DNA from: Chondrosia reniformis
Taxonomy: Eukaryota > Porifera > Demospongiae > Chondrillida > Chondrillidae
Length of the DNA: 64,000 bases
Assembly (NCBI GenBank): GCA_947172415.1
Contig: OX359199.1
Location: forward strand, 7,269,884 to 7,333,883
Direction: 5' to 3'
Shown here piece by piece: positions 11,465 to 31,295 of this stretch. A program made the translations under genes and the position numbers. How positions within the stretch are numbered: position 1 is the first letter of the stretch; the number at the start of each line of letters is the position of its first letter. The notes under the pieces are model-generated. The model was not told the origin of the DNA and made no database searches. It saw only the letters and a program-made list of their open reading frames with translations.

Positions 11465-13213
11465 ATGTCAGAACAGGAGACTGTGAGTAACGCTCCTGTA
11501 AGTTCTCTTTGGGGAGCCGTGTCGCCCAGTACTGCCGGCGGCCCGAAGGGGAAGACACCGGTGTTCCATCGTAAGGTTCACTCCATCCCCGTCCCAAAGT
11601 GTGGCGTACGTCAGCCCTGTATTACAGAACCTATACTGTATCGTGAAACTACATCTGCCAATGAAAATAGGTACATCAGGAGTTTTAACTACGTATTTAA
11701 ATTGCTACGAATGAGCTGCAGCGATTACCTCCTTTTGTATGTCTCTGTTCAGGCTGGAAGACCCACAACAAGATGCGTCCTTCCTACCGCGAGACAGGAA
11801 TGGTGCCAATCTAATTTTGCACTGTATCGACCTCCAGAGATACATTGCAGAGGTCCAGTCCATGACTGAAGCGGAAAAGGGAGTGGAGGGCAGGAGTAAG
11901 GGGGAGACTAATGAGAGGGTTGTCCCTGAGATCCCTCAGACCCACTGGCCCTCACCAGATCAGCTGAGGCTCCCACATATACCATCAGATGAACCACAGT
12001 TTCAGTGAGTATCAGCTTTTATTGACTTCAAAGTATCCTTCAACTTATTGGATATCTTTGTTGCCAAGGTTACCATTATCAGATTTCAAAGAAAAGGAAA
12101 TACTAGATTTGTTGAAGAAAGGAGTGGCCACTCAATGTATATTCACTGGATATGAGCGTAAGTCTACCTGATGTCCAGATGAACTATCACTGTAATACAG
12201 AGGTCTTCCATAACTAATTCAGAAGTTGCCCTTTACCTTTTATGGTCATACAGGTGCTCAAAATGGAGCCTTGGATATCTTGGTGGATGTAGCCGGTCAG
12301 TACTTGAGCAAGCTGTGCCAAGTATTTCACCAAAACTTTGAACATAAGCTTTCTAGGAGGCCACTAGGGTTTCAGGTAGATATTTATAACATGATGATAT
12401 AGGACGTTTGTGTCTGTTTATAGTTCCTTTTCTTCACTCTTGTGAGTTGATATAAAGAACATTTTGAATATGTTATTGTACACATGTCTATATATGATTA
12501 CTATATAAATGTGAACTATTACATTTGGTGGGTTGTGTTACTTGCAGGATGCTATGGAACAGACTTTGTATCAGTTCAATGTGAGTGGCCACAATGAGCT
12601 CCATCAATATTGGCAGAGTAGGGTAGCAATGTACGCATCACGATTGGGATCCAAAGCACGTGATGTGCAAGCAGAGTGTCATAGAGTGTTTGAAGTAAAG
12701 TCCATTTCACTCACTGCTATATCCTCTAAACTACCAACTCTTGTTTACAGAAGGTAGCTTTTGATAAAGACAAACAAAATCAGACAAATATAGAGAAAAG
12801 GAAAAGGTTGTTTTTACATGTAAAGGTTGGTGTAGAGTTTTGAATTTTACATTCTGTAATGTTCAGGAGGCCGCTATCAAGTATTTCAGGGGAGCCGTCT
12901 CTATTACTATCAGTTAGTTGTGATTACGTGTTCCTGCGTTTGTTGTTGATAGCAGTCATGTGATGTAGGACACAACAGATACGGAAGTGGAGGAGGAGAT
13001 ACCACTTGAAACTATTCTAGTCCGGCACCAATCACCTGATGTACGTACACATACGCATTACAGCTCTTCATGTCACTAAATATGTCTGTGCATCGCATGT
13101 GCTAGATAAAGTCACCAGACCTCATATCATTCACACCCCTGGCAACAGAGGAACATGAATCATTTGATTTCGCAATGGATGCACCATTGCGCAAGAGGTT
13201 AGTTGCTAATTAA
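11465..13213 (+). CDS. SUPT7L: SUPT7L/STAF65-gamma-like SAGA (STAGA) subunit
   Basis: Exons 11465-11670, 11753-12004, 12069-12157, 12254-12375, 12548-12694, 12751-12825, 12969-13040, 13112-13213 give 354 aa (human about 414). The core spans a bromodomain-associated histone fold (GALDILVDVAGQYLSKLCQVF) followed by FQDAMEQTLYQFNVSGHNEL and the continuation QYWQSRVAMYASRL. These match, segment by segment, the human STAF65-gamma region LTDVAHEYCLKF, then FPDVMEQVFHEVG and FWQHRI. The N-terminal 150 residues are low complexity and unrecognised. The C-terminus carries an acidic stretch (TDTEVEEEIPLE) and FTPLATEEHESFDF. Family role: histone-fold partner in the SAGA/STAGA coactivator acetyltransferase complex in the nucleus. 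It is tandem with SRP54 (278 bp downstream) and divergent from DDX56. The assignment rests on the histone fold and its downstream motif only. Confidence 0.82.
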
Positions 13214-13491
13214 CACTTTATTGGTGTAGTTTGTGAACAGAACACTGTATACTTGTTTCTGTAGAATGAAAAGTGTATCATCCACCCTACCTGACAGAAG
13301 ACTGACTGAATGATTCTGAATGTAATTTATTTGTATAAAAATAAAACCATTTACAAAAGTGAAGTTTGAAGAAGTGATGGTCAAGGCTTGCAATAGTACT
13401 AGTGTGGCTATATAGCACATCTCGAAACTTAAATTACGCGTTTGCTAAATGCGTTTTTGTAGTTTTTGAGGTATTTTGCGTTATAAACAAA

Positions 13492-17060
<3,569 letters not shown>

Positions 17061-18330
17061 TTGACAAACTGATAATGATATTCATTGATTCCAACTGTTG
17101 TTTTATTGGTCAAATTATTGCATTTCCACTTGTGTTGAATTGATAAATTATTGGAATTTGCTTCTTATCAATTTTTATATGTGCTTGTTTGAATTACAGC
17201 AAAAGTAATTTCTAAGCAAAAGTTATACAACTTATAGCTAAACTATATATTCTGTTATTGTGTTATTCATTTTTGATGAACTGGTAGATCAGTTATCCTG
17301 GATTCAACATGCAAAATCATCTCGTGGATGGGACAGCGATGTTATAGGGAAACACTTCATTATTGATAAGAGAGATACAAAAAGTCATAAATCTCTTGGA
17401 TGTACGTATTAGAAAAGAAACTTTAGCAAGAAAGTGATGATAAAATCAAAAGTTTTGTATAAAAATGATGCCTTGCAAATGTATGTACACCTCTAATACT
17501 AGGCTTAGGATGTATGGTTGTCAATAATTGGTTTTCTCCAATGGCAATTACTGTGCTTCTATTCTGGAAAGTTCTTATTAAATTGTGGCTATTGTAACAA
17601 ATGTTATAGGACAGTTACTGAGTTGCTTTGCAATAGACCTGCCATTGTTCTTTGTTATTCCCCATAACTGTTCATAACAACAATCTGGACTAGAACATTC
17701 TAACCAAGTTCTCTAAGTAATAGTCAATCACAAATAATCTGAAATGATTATCACACAAAGAATACAAACTGACATGCCCTACTTTAAACTAAAAGGAACC
17801 AGGCCCCAGGGCTTTACTTCAAAATATAATTGGAACAACACTTTAAACTAATTGTTGATCTATTATCTGTAATCTTGCTCAAAGGGATTGTACAGTTTCC
17901 TATAGCTATATAGCAAGGCAAACTGTTCTATAGCTATAGGATACAGAGAATCTGTTAAGCAGGTACTACACACATCCCTTAACTGAATTACAGTAGCTGG
18001 GAGTTACTAGTTACTAGGGACTGGTAGATATTGTATATAATTTGGTGGTCCCATTGAACAGATGAAATCCAGGACCTTTACAATTGTTGTACTCACTGTA
18101 AATTCCATGCAAATTTTCCCTCGATCCAACGGGGTTAAGCCAATAACTTTAACAATAATTGCACTCAGTCCTCCTTGTTTCTTAATTGGACATGTTGCTA
18201 GGTAACTGGTATTGGACTTCCATAACAATTCTATAAATATACAGAAATCAAGTATAGGCTGCACAATAAGACATACACTTGCCTAATCAAAATTTAATGT
18301 TAGTTTTCATAAACGTTAAGTACAAATAAC
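17061..18330. other. Intergenic AT-rich region after SRP54
   Basis: About 1.3 kb without a recognisable gene. A minus-strand frame at 18007-18264 has no family resemblance and no splice support, so I do not call it. Confidence 0.6.
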
Positions 18331-18334
18331 AGTC

Positions 18335-20095
18335 TCACAAGTAAAAAGCTATAAGATGTGTTAATAAGTATGCTAATCATAACATTAAGAAAAAGAAACA
18401 TTATAGACTTCATCTTTAAAGTAGCTACAGAGTTTGTCTGATTCTCTAAACAAGATGACCTACCAATCAGCGTAGTTTAGGCATGGACAACGCCAAAGTT
18501 CCTCAAACTAGTCAATTGCAATACTCGAGCAACGGCCATTTTGGATTCACAAATTGATTGAGCAATAGCACGAGAAACTTAGCTACGTATACGTACTAAA
18601 GCTAAAGAGCGTAAAAGATGGTGATTCTTGTAAAGTAAATATCATTGTGACATTGTCCTGTGTTGTGCATGAAACATGCGCTTGCAAGAGCTTGTGAAAT
18701 AATAGATTACTGCTGAAATAATCAGAGATTCATTAAGATACTGATAGCTTGTTTATTAATTAAGCACTTCTATTCATGGGGTCACTGGACATTTTATGAT
18801 TTGCTTCCCTGGATAGCCATGATTGATTTCTAGTCGAAACTCAATAACAATAACAACTTGATGAATAGGCCGGGTTATGTTCTGCATGTTGTCTATTGTT
18901 CTTGAACATGACCTCGAAAACAATAAGCAAAATTTTGGTCCACGATTTTCCGCCAAGTTCACGATGCTTCCCGCCGACAATTTCTAATAAATAGGCAAGG
19001 AAATTTTTAGTCTTTGGCCTCCGGGCTATCAACTCTGGAGGTCTACTTTAGTGTGGATCGATGCGCCAACCATTCTTGGAGTACGAGTAATGGTACATGC
19101 CTATCCGAAGGGTCATCGGTGTTCGTATAGTGGGGTGGTCTCTCTACCTATGGGTTAGTGCCTGGAGATGTATCTCACTATTAATCTTGCTTGTGTGTTA
19201 AATTGGCACTTGCGGATTCTTGCTATACGACCCGTACCTGGAGGTTGGTGTGGTCCAGTGCCACTACGTAGTCGGTCAGGGAGCTATTGTAGGCTGCCAC
19301 ATCAGGTTGGTTTGGAAGACATTTGCATTTGCATTTGGAATTTTACATGCGTATGTGCTCAATGTTTGTCCTATGCTGGTAATTATGTATTCTCTAATTC
19401 TTCTCTTGTAGTTCATCGATGGGTCCCTACTCTAAAGCAACCTGGCCGATCCCAATGAGCTAAAGTCTGTGTACAGTGCTCTCAAGCTGCGTTGTGTGCA
19501 CATGATGATTCTCATTGGTGGGAGTTTGTGGTCCGCCAGGGTCGGGCTTGTTCTGTCCGTAGCGTGAGGCAGTGCAAGACTAGTAACTGGTCACAGGTCG
19601 GTCAGGTACGCCGGACCGTTCCCGAGCAACTTCTCTTACGACGCAAGTAGTGGAAGTGTCAAACAGAGTTGAGAAACCGGAGGCCTTTTGGGGCACGAAG
19701 TACTTCTACCTCCACGTGGTGTGCCCTGGGGTCACTTTTACACTCAGTAAAGTGATGCGAAAAGAAGTACTGCAGCACCGTTCCAGAAACACTTAAAAGA
19801 AAAAGGAGAAGAAACAGCATGGACACAACCATGAAGAACTTAACTTGTTTAAGAACTACATTGTTTGAACTGTTTTCTTTTTTATTTTATAATCATGTAC
19901 ATGTAGATAATTTCAGAATTGTCGAGCAAAAATGACCATTGTGCAGTGGCTATTATACAATCTCAATTGGCGATTATAAATATATGAGATTGGTATAATA
20001 AGATATACATTAAAGCATAACCCAGCTTATCACAAATGTAAGCATTCAGTATACTCTTGTAAATTATTGCATAACAAGTATTATAAAAGTACGAA
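18335..20095. mobile_element. Dispersed repeat, copy A (about 1.75 kb)
   Basis: Matches copy B at 41855-43630 along nearly its whole length. Similarity starts near tctcacaagt and continues through ctgattctctaaacaa, the shared ggccattttggattcacaaa, a nearly identical core (about 19108-19760 versus 42648-43340) and the end motif cattcagtatactcttgtaa at 20043. The core holds reading frames conserved in both copies (19386-19650 and 19650-19796) and a gap of about 110 bp between cag|gttggt and tag|ttcatcg that looks like an intron. No terminal inverted repeats, transposase or reverse transcriptase domain could be recognised. A transposon-derived or duplicated-gene origin are both possible. Confidence 0.7.
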
Positions 20096-20137
20096 GGCCA
20101 GCCGCGCCCATGCATGTCCCTAAAGATTGCGGCTATG

Positions 20138-20282
20138 TTTAAGTAAAAAAGGAAAAAAGGCCAAAAACGAAAGTACACGAAAAAGAAAAAAAGAAAAAAC
20201 TTCATAGAAAGTGAAACAAAAAAGAAAAAAGGAAAAAACTTCAAAGAAAGTACGATGGAGAAAAAAGAAAAAAAAGAAGATG
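20138..20282. repeat. A-rich purine tract
   Basis: Imperfect runs of aaaaaggaaaa and aaaaaagaaaaaac follow copy A of the dispersed repeat. It could be a degenerated poly(A)-like tail or simple sequence; reading frames on either strand are low-complexity. Confidence 0.7.
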
Positions 20283-20848
20283 ACGCAATTAAATTGCTGT
20301 GCTATATATATAAGGTACATCCAAGATATCAATTAAGGCTGCCTGGAACACAAATCTTATGCAGATTCCAAGAAATGAGAGATATAAAAAAACAGCTCAC
20401 CAACTGCATTGCCTTGCACTCACTAAGAGAGTGTCCCTAAGTAGTAAGTTTGTATCAATCTTGATCAATGTATTAGAATTAAAAAGTTTATACAACAGAT
20501 CTAGAGTCATGTGTATAAGCCCGTTAGGTAAACATATTCAATCTACATAATGTATTGATCATTGCATTCTTTGAAGTTTGATAGGCTCTTGGAAGGGATG
20601 ATGTATCACTCTTTGTACAGTGATTTACCGATGTATCTCTCTCTGCTGTGTCTGGTCTTGTAAGGTGTGGCTTTGCTCAGTTTGAAGTACATGTGGCTCA
20701 CCCGTATCCACAGGTATGTTATTAACTACTACTTGATGGTTGGGAGGGACAAGAGCTTTGGATTGGTCAGCTTGCAGTCCTGAAGTCCTTTTCATCCTTT
20801 TTTCTAGCTTCTCCTCAACAAGGTCTCAAAGATCTCTTTTCTTTTTTA

Positions 20849-20851
<3 letters not shown>

Positions 20852-20882
<31 letters not shown>
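20852..20882. repeat. (AT)n microsatellite
   Basis: About fifteen AT dinucleotides upstream of the leishmanolysin-like gene. Confidence 0.9.
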
Positions 20883-20884
<2 letters not shown>

Positions 20885-21030
20885 ACATTGTAACTTGCAC
20901 TACATGTATAGATATACTTTCCTACTTGTGGTCAGTCTCAGGCACCATAAATGCATGGCCCCACCCTTTCTAGGAAGGAAATAAATCGAATTCATATGCG
21001 AGTCGGCGTACTATAGGCGCCTTGTATAGG

Positions 21031-24000
21031 ATGTCCTTCTTCCTGATACTAATTGCCTTTGCTAATTTTAATGCACTCTGTGCGGACTCATCCTCAAGAG
21101 AAGACGTCGATTCGCCTGCCTTGCCGGACAACAGCAAGACCTGGACATGTATACATGACCAATTGAAGCAGCCAAAGGTGCGAAATTGAGATATGCTATT
21201 AATCTTTATTGTAGTTGCTGCTGTTTTCTTCCTTAGCGCATTCACTCTGTGAGCTATAGCTAGAGGAACAGTGTTTCCAAGACGACGATAGTATTTGTAT
21301 AAACAGCCGTATTAGCGCTTGGTTAAACGATTTATTTTTTTTCAAGCCAGCGAGATCTTGATTGCGAGCTAGTTTTTTCTGTAGCAATACAAAAATGAAA
21401 ATGAAGGGTTCATGTAAAATTAAAGATACCCTTTATATCTATGTATAGCTTATGTATGTTGTGGAGCCTCCATCTGTTGATAGAGCCGCGAGATCAGCTG
21501 AGGCAGAGTATGGATCCATTAGGATACATGTGGAATATGACCACTCCATGTGAGCTCATCTCTAAAGTCTCGGCACTTTTAACACTGTATAGTCTACTCT
21601 GTTTGATCGTATACATGTGCATATGTAAAGACCAGAGTTACTTCTAGCCAAGGTAAATTGAGAAATATCAATGTCGAGGTATCCAGCATGGTTTGATATT
21701 AGATTTTGTGCTATAGCTCATGATTATAATTAATATAACCTTGCAGTGCTTATATGTACCACTGAATGCTACTATATACTTACACAAGAACCAACAGTCA
21801 TTTAACCTTGCATGGCTGCATGCAGATGTGACCAGTAGTGAGATATATAGCCCAGGACCCTATTACAGCTGCAGCTCTTTTGTTTGTATTTAGGAACAAC
21901 GCACTACTAGGAAGAAGGATAATGGTTGGTATATTTCTAAATTGGACCACACCTCTGCTGCATGGGGACATTATACATTTAAAACTGTGTAATATAATGA
22001 TATTATGTGCTTTATACTTTACTGTATACATATTTTGGGGATATTCAACAGACCAAGATTATGCCAGAAGTCACTGAATTTTTTCAAGGTGCTTTAACAG
22101 TAAAGAGAATGACCTCCCCTATACTCCTTAGCAGGTAAGCAGACATGTACAGCATCTTGCATGTACGTATGATAATGACTTTCACAAGCTGACTACTCAA
22201 AACCTTCTGATGTGTAGACCGTGTTTATTTGATGATGACCTCTATATACAACTGGATCCTTATCCAGTATGTCCATATGGTTGTGACCCTTCAGTTAAAT
22301 GTGGAGAGGTTATTGTTCCAAGCAATCATCTTGCAGTAAGTGATGAAGCTACATCTTAATCATGTAAATATGAAGACTTTCTTAGTTGGTTTAAAAGAGC
22401 AAGTTAGTAATTAAGTTTATTTCCCTTATATAGGCATGTCGTACTAAATGCGACACCAACTATGCTAACTGTGAAATAACTGGGTCTGAGGGATCAGGAG
22501 TACCCAATACTGATTTCTTACTTTATGTCTCAGCAGTTGATAGTGGATACTGTGAAAAATACAAGACAACTTTAGCATATTCTTCATTTTGCGGACTGGA
22601 ACCAACATTGGACAGGTATATACGTATATATTAAGTAACAGAGAAGACAACTATTTATAATCTCTAATTGATCTTTTCATGCAGGCCAGTGGTTGGATAT
22701 GTGAATTTTTGCCCTCTAAGCTCTATAATAGGAGCAGATGATGATATTTTCATAACCCTTGCCAAACATGAAGTGACTCATGCATTGGTAGGGCTTCATA
22801 TTTTATATTTAATATGTATTTTGATATTGTAGAGACAATTAATAATGTATCTTGCATAGTATACCCTATATGTACATATATTCTAATGCATGAGAATTAA
22901 GAATATGTGATTCCAAACTATACAGTATACAGAACACAATTACTGATAACTGTAGGTGTTCAGTAGTACACTGTTTCCATTTTGGAGGTATCCTTCCGGA
23001 TCTCCTCGCACTCAACGAGATGTTAATAGTCTTCCTCCCAGGGATTCTAAAACCAAGTAATGAATTATTTATCAAGTCTGCATTATGTTGTTAAGTCTGT
23101 ATTTCATTCTTACATAACCTACAGAGGGGGTCTCTAATTTTATAATTTAATGTCTAATGATGTATCTCATATAAATAACAGTGACTATTTTTGACTTGAT
23201 AGATTCTAATTTTGATGTTACAGGTTTTTCAATGCAAGTAGTACAACTGTAAGAAAGGACATTAAACATTGGGACACTTACGGTGGAAAACACCCACAAA
23301 GGAAAACCATCTCTTTGGTGACCAGTAAAATAGTAGTAAGTTGATGGATGATCTTTCAATAGTCAATATATCTCCTGCTTCCCTTATATATATGTTACAT
23401 GTTAATCTTTTAGTGCATTAATTTAATAAAGCTTAATACATAATCTTCTTAGTAGTTATATTAACAAAGCAAATAAATATATTTTATGAATCATGCTAAA
23501 AGGTCTTGTTACATAATTATTGACCCAACTGTATTACATGTTGTACGAATGTTTCAATAGGATATATGTATGTACTGTAATACATTTAGGAAGCCACAAA
23601 AGCTCACTATGGCTGCTCTAGTGCTACAGGCCTTGAATTAGACTTTCAAAGAGTTTACAATAATACTGTACCATCACATTGGGATAAAAAGCTTGTAGAG
23701 GTAACCATAGCAACTGTACTGTACTCTTACACATCCATATTGAGTGTCTTGCTTCTCTCCTCAAAGAATGAGGTTATGTCACCTACTCTTTCTAAGAATT
23801 CAGTTTTCTCTTCGTTAACTTTTGCTGCTTTTGAAGATTCAGGGTGAGGTTAAAACTAAATCTTGTTTGGCCATTATCTGACCAGAAGATGCTCTCTTCT
23901 CTTCACTAATAGTTGGTATAAGGTGAACTACAGCTATGCCCAACCTTTCCGTTATGGACAGGAACTTGGCTGTGACTTCATGGAAAAGAGTTGCTACACT

Positions 24001-26133
24001 TGGATGAAGAACCAGAGGATGAATGGGTTGGCTAATAGCTGTATGGTGTAGTTACTGTAGCCACATTAACCCGAATCAATTACTAAATTAGGTATTCTCT
24101 GGCACCATACTGTATTGCTGATGTGGATACGGATAGACCACTAGATTGTACATTTGATCGACAATCTGTAGCAAAATGTGCCATTCGCAGATATGAAAAA
24201 GTCATGCCTGATGTATGGCGGGTAAGTTAGTAGATCAATCTTATGTGTAACATATGTAAGTACATACTTAACATCCTTTGTGACTGTAGTACTTCAGAGA
24301 TCCAAACATAGGTGGACCAGCTTCTACCCAATTTTGTCCTATTCTTTTGGTAAATAAATGTTTATGTTTATGGAGTCTGTGATGAGAATTAAACCCTTGT
24401 AAACACAGGACAGAGGATTGGTTGATCAATTCATAGGGACAGGGTTTTATTCATATTCCTACCATGATGGACAGTGTAAAAAATCTACCAACCAACCCAG
24501 TCAGTGTACATATCTATGTTTATTGGTATGTGAAATAAATGCATCTACGTATATCACACACACATTTACACATATACACACGCACACATACACTTGTAGC
24601 TGATTCTTCAAATGAATTGGCCGAACTGTATGGTCCTAACTCAAAGTGTGTCAACCATGGCACTGAGAAATGGCAAATCAATGGCCAAGAAGTCCAGGAT
24701 TCTGGAGCAGGATGTTATGAGGTACGTAGCTAGTGTATCTGTTATTTATTTTATTATAAAGTCAAATGTTTTCATGCTATCATTTCCCTTGCATACATAT
24801 ATAGTATAAATGTACTCCTCTGGGAATTCTTGTCAGAATACTTGGGATAGAATTTAATTGTTCTTGTGAAGGAATAGAGGTAAGCATATTGTAATACCTA
24901 TTCCCTCCAATGCATGTAGAGATGAATATGGGACAATCTTCTGTTATTTAGTTCAGATTTAATTTGACCTTTCCAAGATCTTCTTACAATATCAAAGGAT
25001 CCATTTTGTGTCCTTCATGTAAGGACCTGTGTTGGGTGAGTGGTAATTATATACATTAATGCACTGAATGTATATAATAATTATGCCAAATATGTACGTA
25101 TGTATATGTACTGTATGTATGTATGTATGTACACATCTTATATATAGGATCAGCCGAACTCAAGTTGTTCACCAGCAGGTAAGTACATAGATTATAGGAT
25201 AAAGTTTTTTTTAGATGTGTGGCTGTAGCCATGGGTTGATCTACTCATAGGAATGCACTTGCAGAGTAATATTATACAACAAATATAATTCAGTAGCAAA
25301 TAGGGTTATGTGTTCGAAAGGGTTCAATTTTTTTCTGTTCAATACTTATTTAAATCTTGTATATATGCATATGTATGTATGTAGGACCTTCCTGTAGAGG
25401 AACATATTCCTATTCAACTGAATGTTCATCTGACATCAACACCTTCTGTAGAAATGCACAAGGTGAGTAGACTTCTATTATATGTCCCTACCTTTTCATA
25501 AGCTACATATGTATGAAGATCTGAGAGATATGGTATTTGTTACATGTCTAGTCACCACACCATGTAACATGTTTCCGTGTGATAATGGGGGAAATTGTGT
25601 GAATGATGATGAAACATATTGGTGCAATTGTCAAGATGGATACAGTGGACAAAACTGCACCGAGAGCCAAGGTTTGTCTGTATATATGTCTTTTTGTATA
25701 TGTACGTTAACTTTTTGAGCATCAACAACACTTATACTGAATTAATAATCATCTCTAGGTCTTTATCAGCAGAAATAATCTTATTTTTGCTAATGAAGAT
25801 CTTCGGTTCAAAACATCAGGTGTCCAGAGATATGTTGATGTTCAATAAGTTATCATAATGAATGCAACTAAAACCCCTTTTCGATAACTGCATATAATTA
25901 TGTCTACTTCAAGAGGTAACTTGATTGTGCACATATTGTTTTTAGGTTCCTTCCAGTTTCCAGCGGCAGCCATCATAACCATTGTAGTAGGTGATGGTTT
26001 AATCATTGCAGCCCTTTCAGTTGCTGTAGCTTACTGTTCCTATAAACTAAAGCGCTCATCCAAGTATTCTGTTAATGGCGATGAAGAAGATGTGGTACCC
26101 ATCAACCCACAGGACACTGACACCGAGGATTAG
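21031..26133 (+). CDS. Leishmanolysin-like (peptidase M8) membrane metallopeptidase with EGF domain
   Basis: Twenty-two exons, 752 aa: 21031-21177, 21449-21549, 21894-21924, 22052-22134, 22218-22335, 22434-22615, 22685-22787, 22956-23056, 23224-23335, 23590-23700, 23767-23843, 23913-24026, 24092-24221, 24290-24349, 24409-24499, 24600-24721, 24805-24879, 24952-25035, 25148-25178, 25385-25462, 25552-25671, 25946-26133. A signal peptide (MSFFLILIAFANFNALCA) precedes the family's CIHDQ motif. The zinc site is HEVTH (exon 7), with a likely third ligand in PSHWDKKLVENEVMSP, and Met in the VMSP turn. DSGWYKVNYSYAQPFRYG and CDFMEKSC are typical of M8. After the cysteine-rich C domain comes one EGF-like domain (CNMFPCDNGGNCVND ... 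GYSGQNC), a transmembrane helix (AAAIITIVVGDGLIIAALSV) and a short acidic cytoplasmic tail. It is a type I surface metalloprotease; animal relatives (LMLN/invadolysin) act in cell migration and adhesion. The added EGF and membrane anchor resemble invertebrate expansions. The 31-nt exon 3 is inferred from frame. Confidence 0.93.
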
Positions 26134-26558
26134 CCAAGCTCCCAGTAGATCCATATTAATTTGATCAAAGATTGTGGATATATGTACTGAAACTCTTAGA
26201 TTAGGTTCATATTGTAGCTGTAGAGTGATAATTTTTGTTGAGGTCAACAACACTTAGTTATAAAGAAAATTTGAACATTTTAACCTTATATCTTCCTCAG
26301 CTCAATTAACAGATCCATGCATGCATATTAGCAGTTTTTTCCATTTCAAATAAATACTAACACTCTGTGGCAGGAGCTGGCATTTCTACATGCACACAAC
26401 CATTGTGTTCAATGGCCATACATCCTGTATGGTATGTCTGTAGTCACTCAATCAAGTATTATGCTATCATGTATATATGTAGACACATATTAGATGGCGG
26501 CATTGCCTTATTTCATTTGCAGAGTTAATGTAATAAGTTGCAGCAATAATAGAAAAGG
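26134..26558. other. Convergent 3' intergenic gap
   Basis: AT-rich 425 bp between the stops of the converging leishmanolysin-like and ZC3H11A-like genes. No repeat or gene is visible. Confidence 0.65.
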
Positions 26559-28656
<2,098 letters not shown>

Positions 28657-28720
28657 TTTATTAAGTGGGTAATCCCCTAATTAATAGCCCCGCCCCCGTC
28701 TATACAGTCAGCCGGAGAAA
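28657..28720. promoter_or_regulatory. 64-bp divergent promoter interval, ZC3H11A-like / PSMC6
   Basis: Start codons of the two divergent genes are 64 bp apart. The gap contains ccccgcccccgtc, a GC-box-like element, in otherwise AT-rich surroundings. A shared bidirectional promoter is inferred. Confidence 0.6.
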
Positions 28721-31110
<2,390 letters not shown>

Positions 31111-31295
31111 GAGAACTTATTTATTGTGACTTTTATTTAGAGTAAATACATTATTGTGGCTATTCACATGATTATCAATTCTGAATTACTTTAATACCTC
31201 ATGAATATAGTTACCTCGGTAAAGTTAATATACGAGTTGTAGGCAATATGTTGGTAAGCAAATGCTATCTGCTCTGCATATAGCTTGACGCGAGT

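Noticed and set aside
18007-18264. Minus-strand frame of 85 codons in the intergenic region
   Set aside because: No family resemblance, no splice support, and AT-rich context; length is within chance expectation.
19108-19180. tRNA-like A box (gtatagtggggtggtc) in the dispersed repeat, hinting at a tRNA-derived SINE
   Set aside because: No B box (ggttcgannc) follows at the right distance and no cloverleaf forms.
20631-20659. Candidate signal-peptide start MYLSLLCLV for the leishmanolysin-like gene
   Set aside because: Its phase does not fit the following exon, and a much better start with the family CIHDQ motif is found at 21031.
20970-21245. Minus-strand frame of 91 codons with a plausible-looking sequence
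   Set aside because: It is the shadow of the leishmanolysin signal-peptide exon on the plus strand (21031-21177), which has a signal peptide and the CIHDQ motif and splices in frame.
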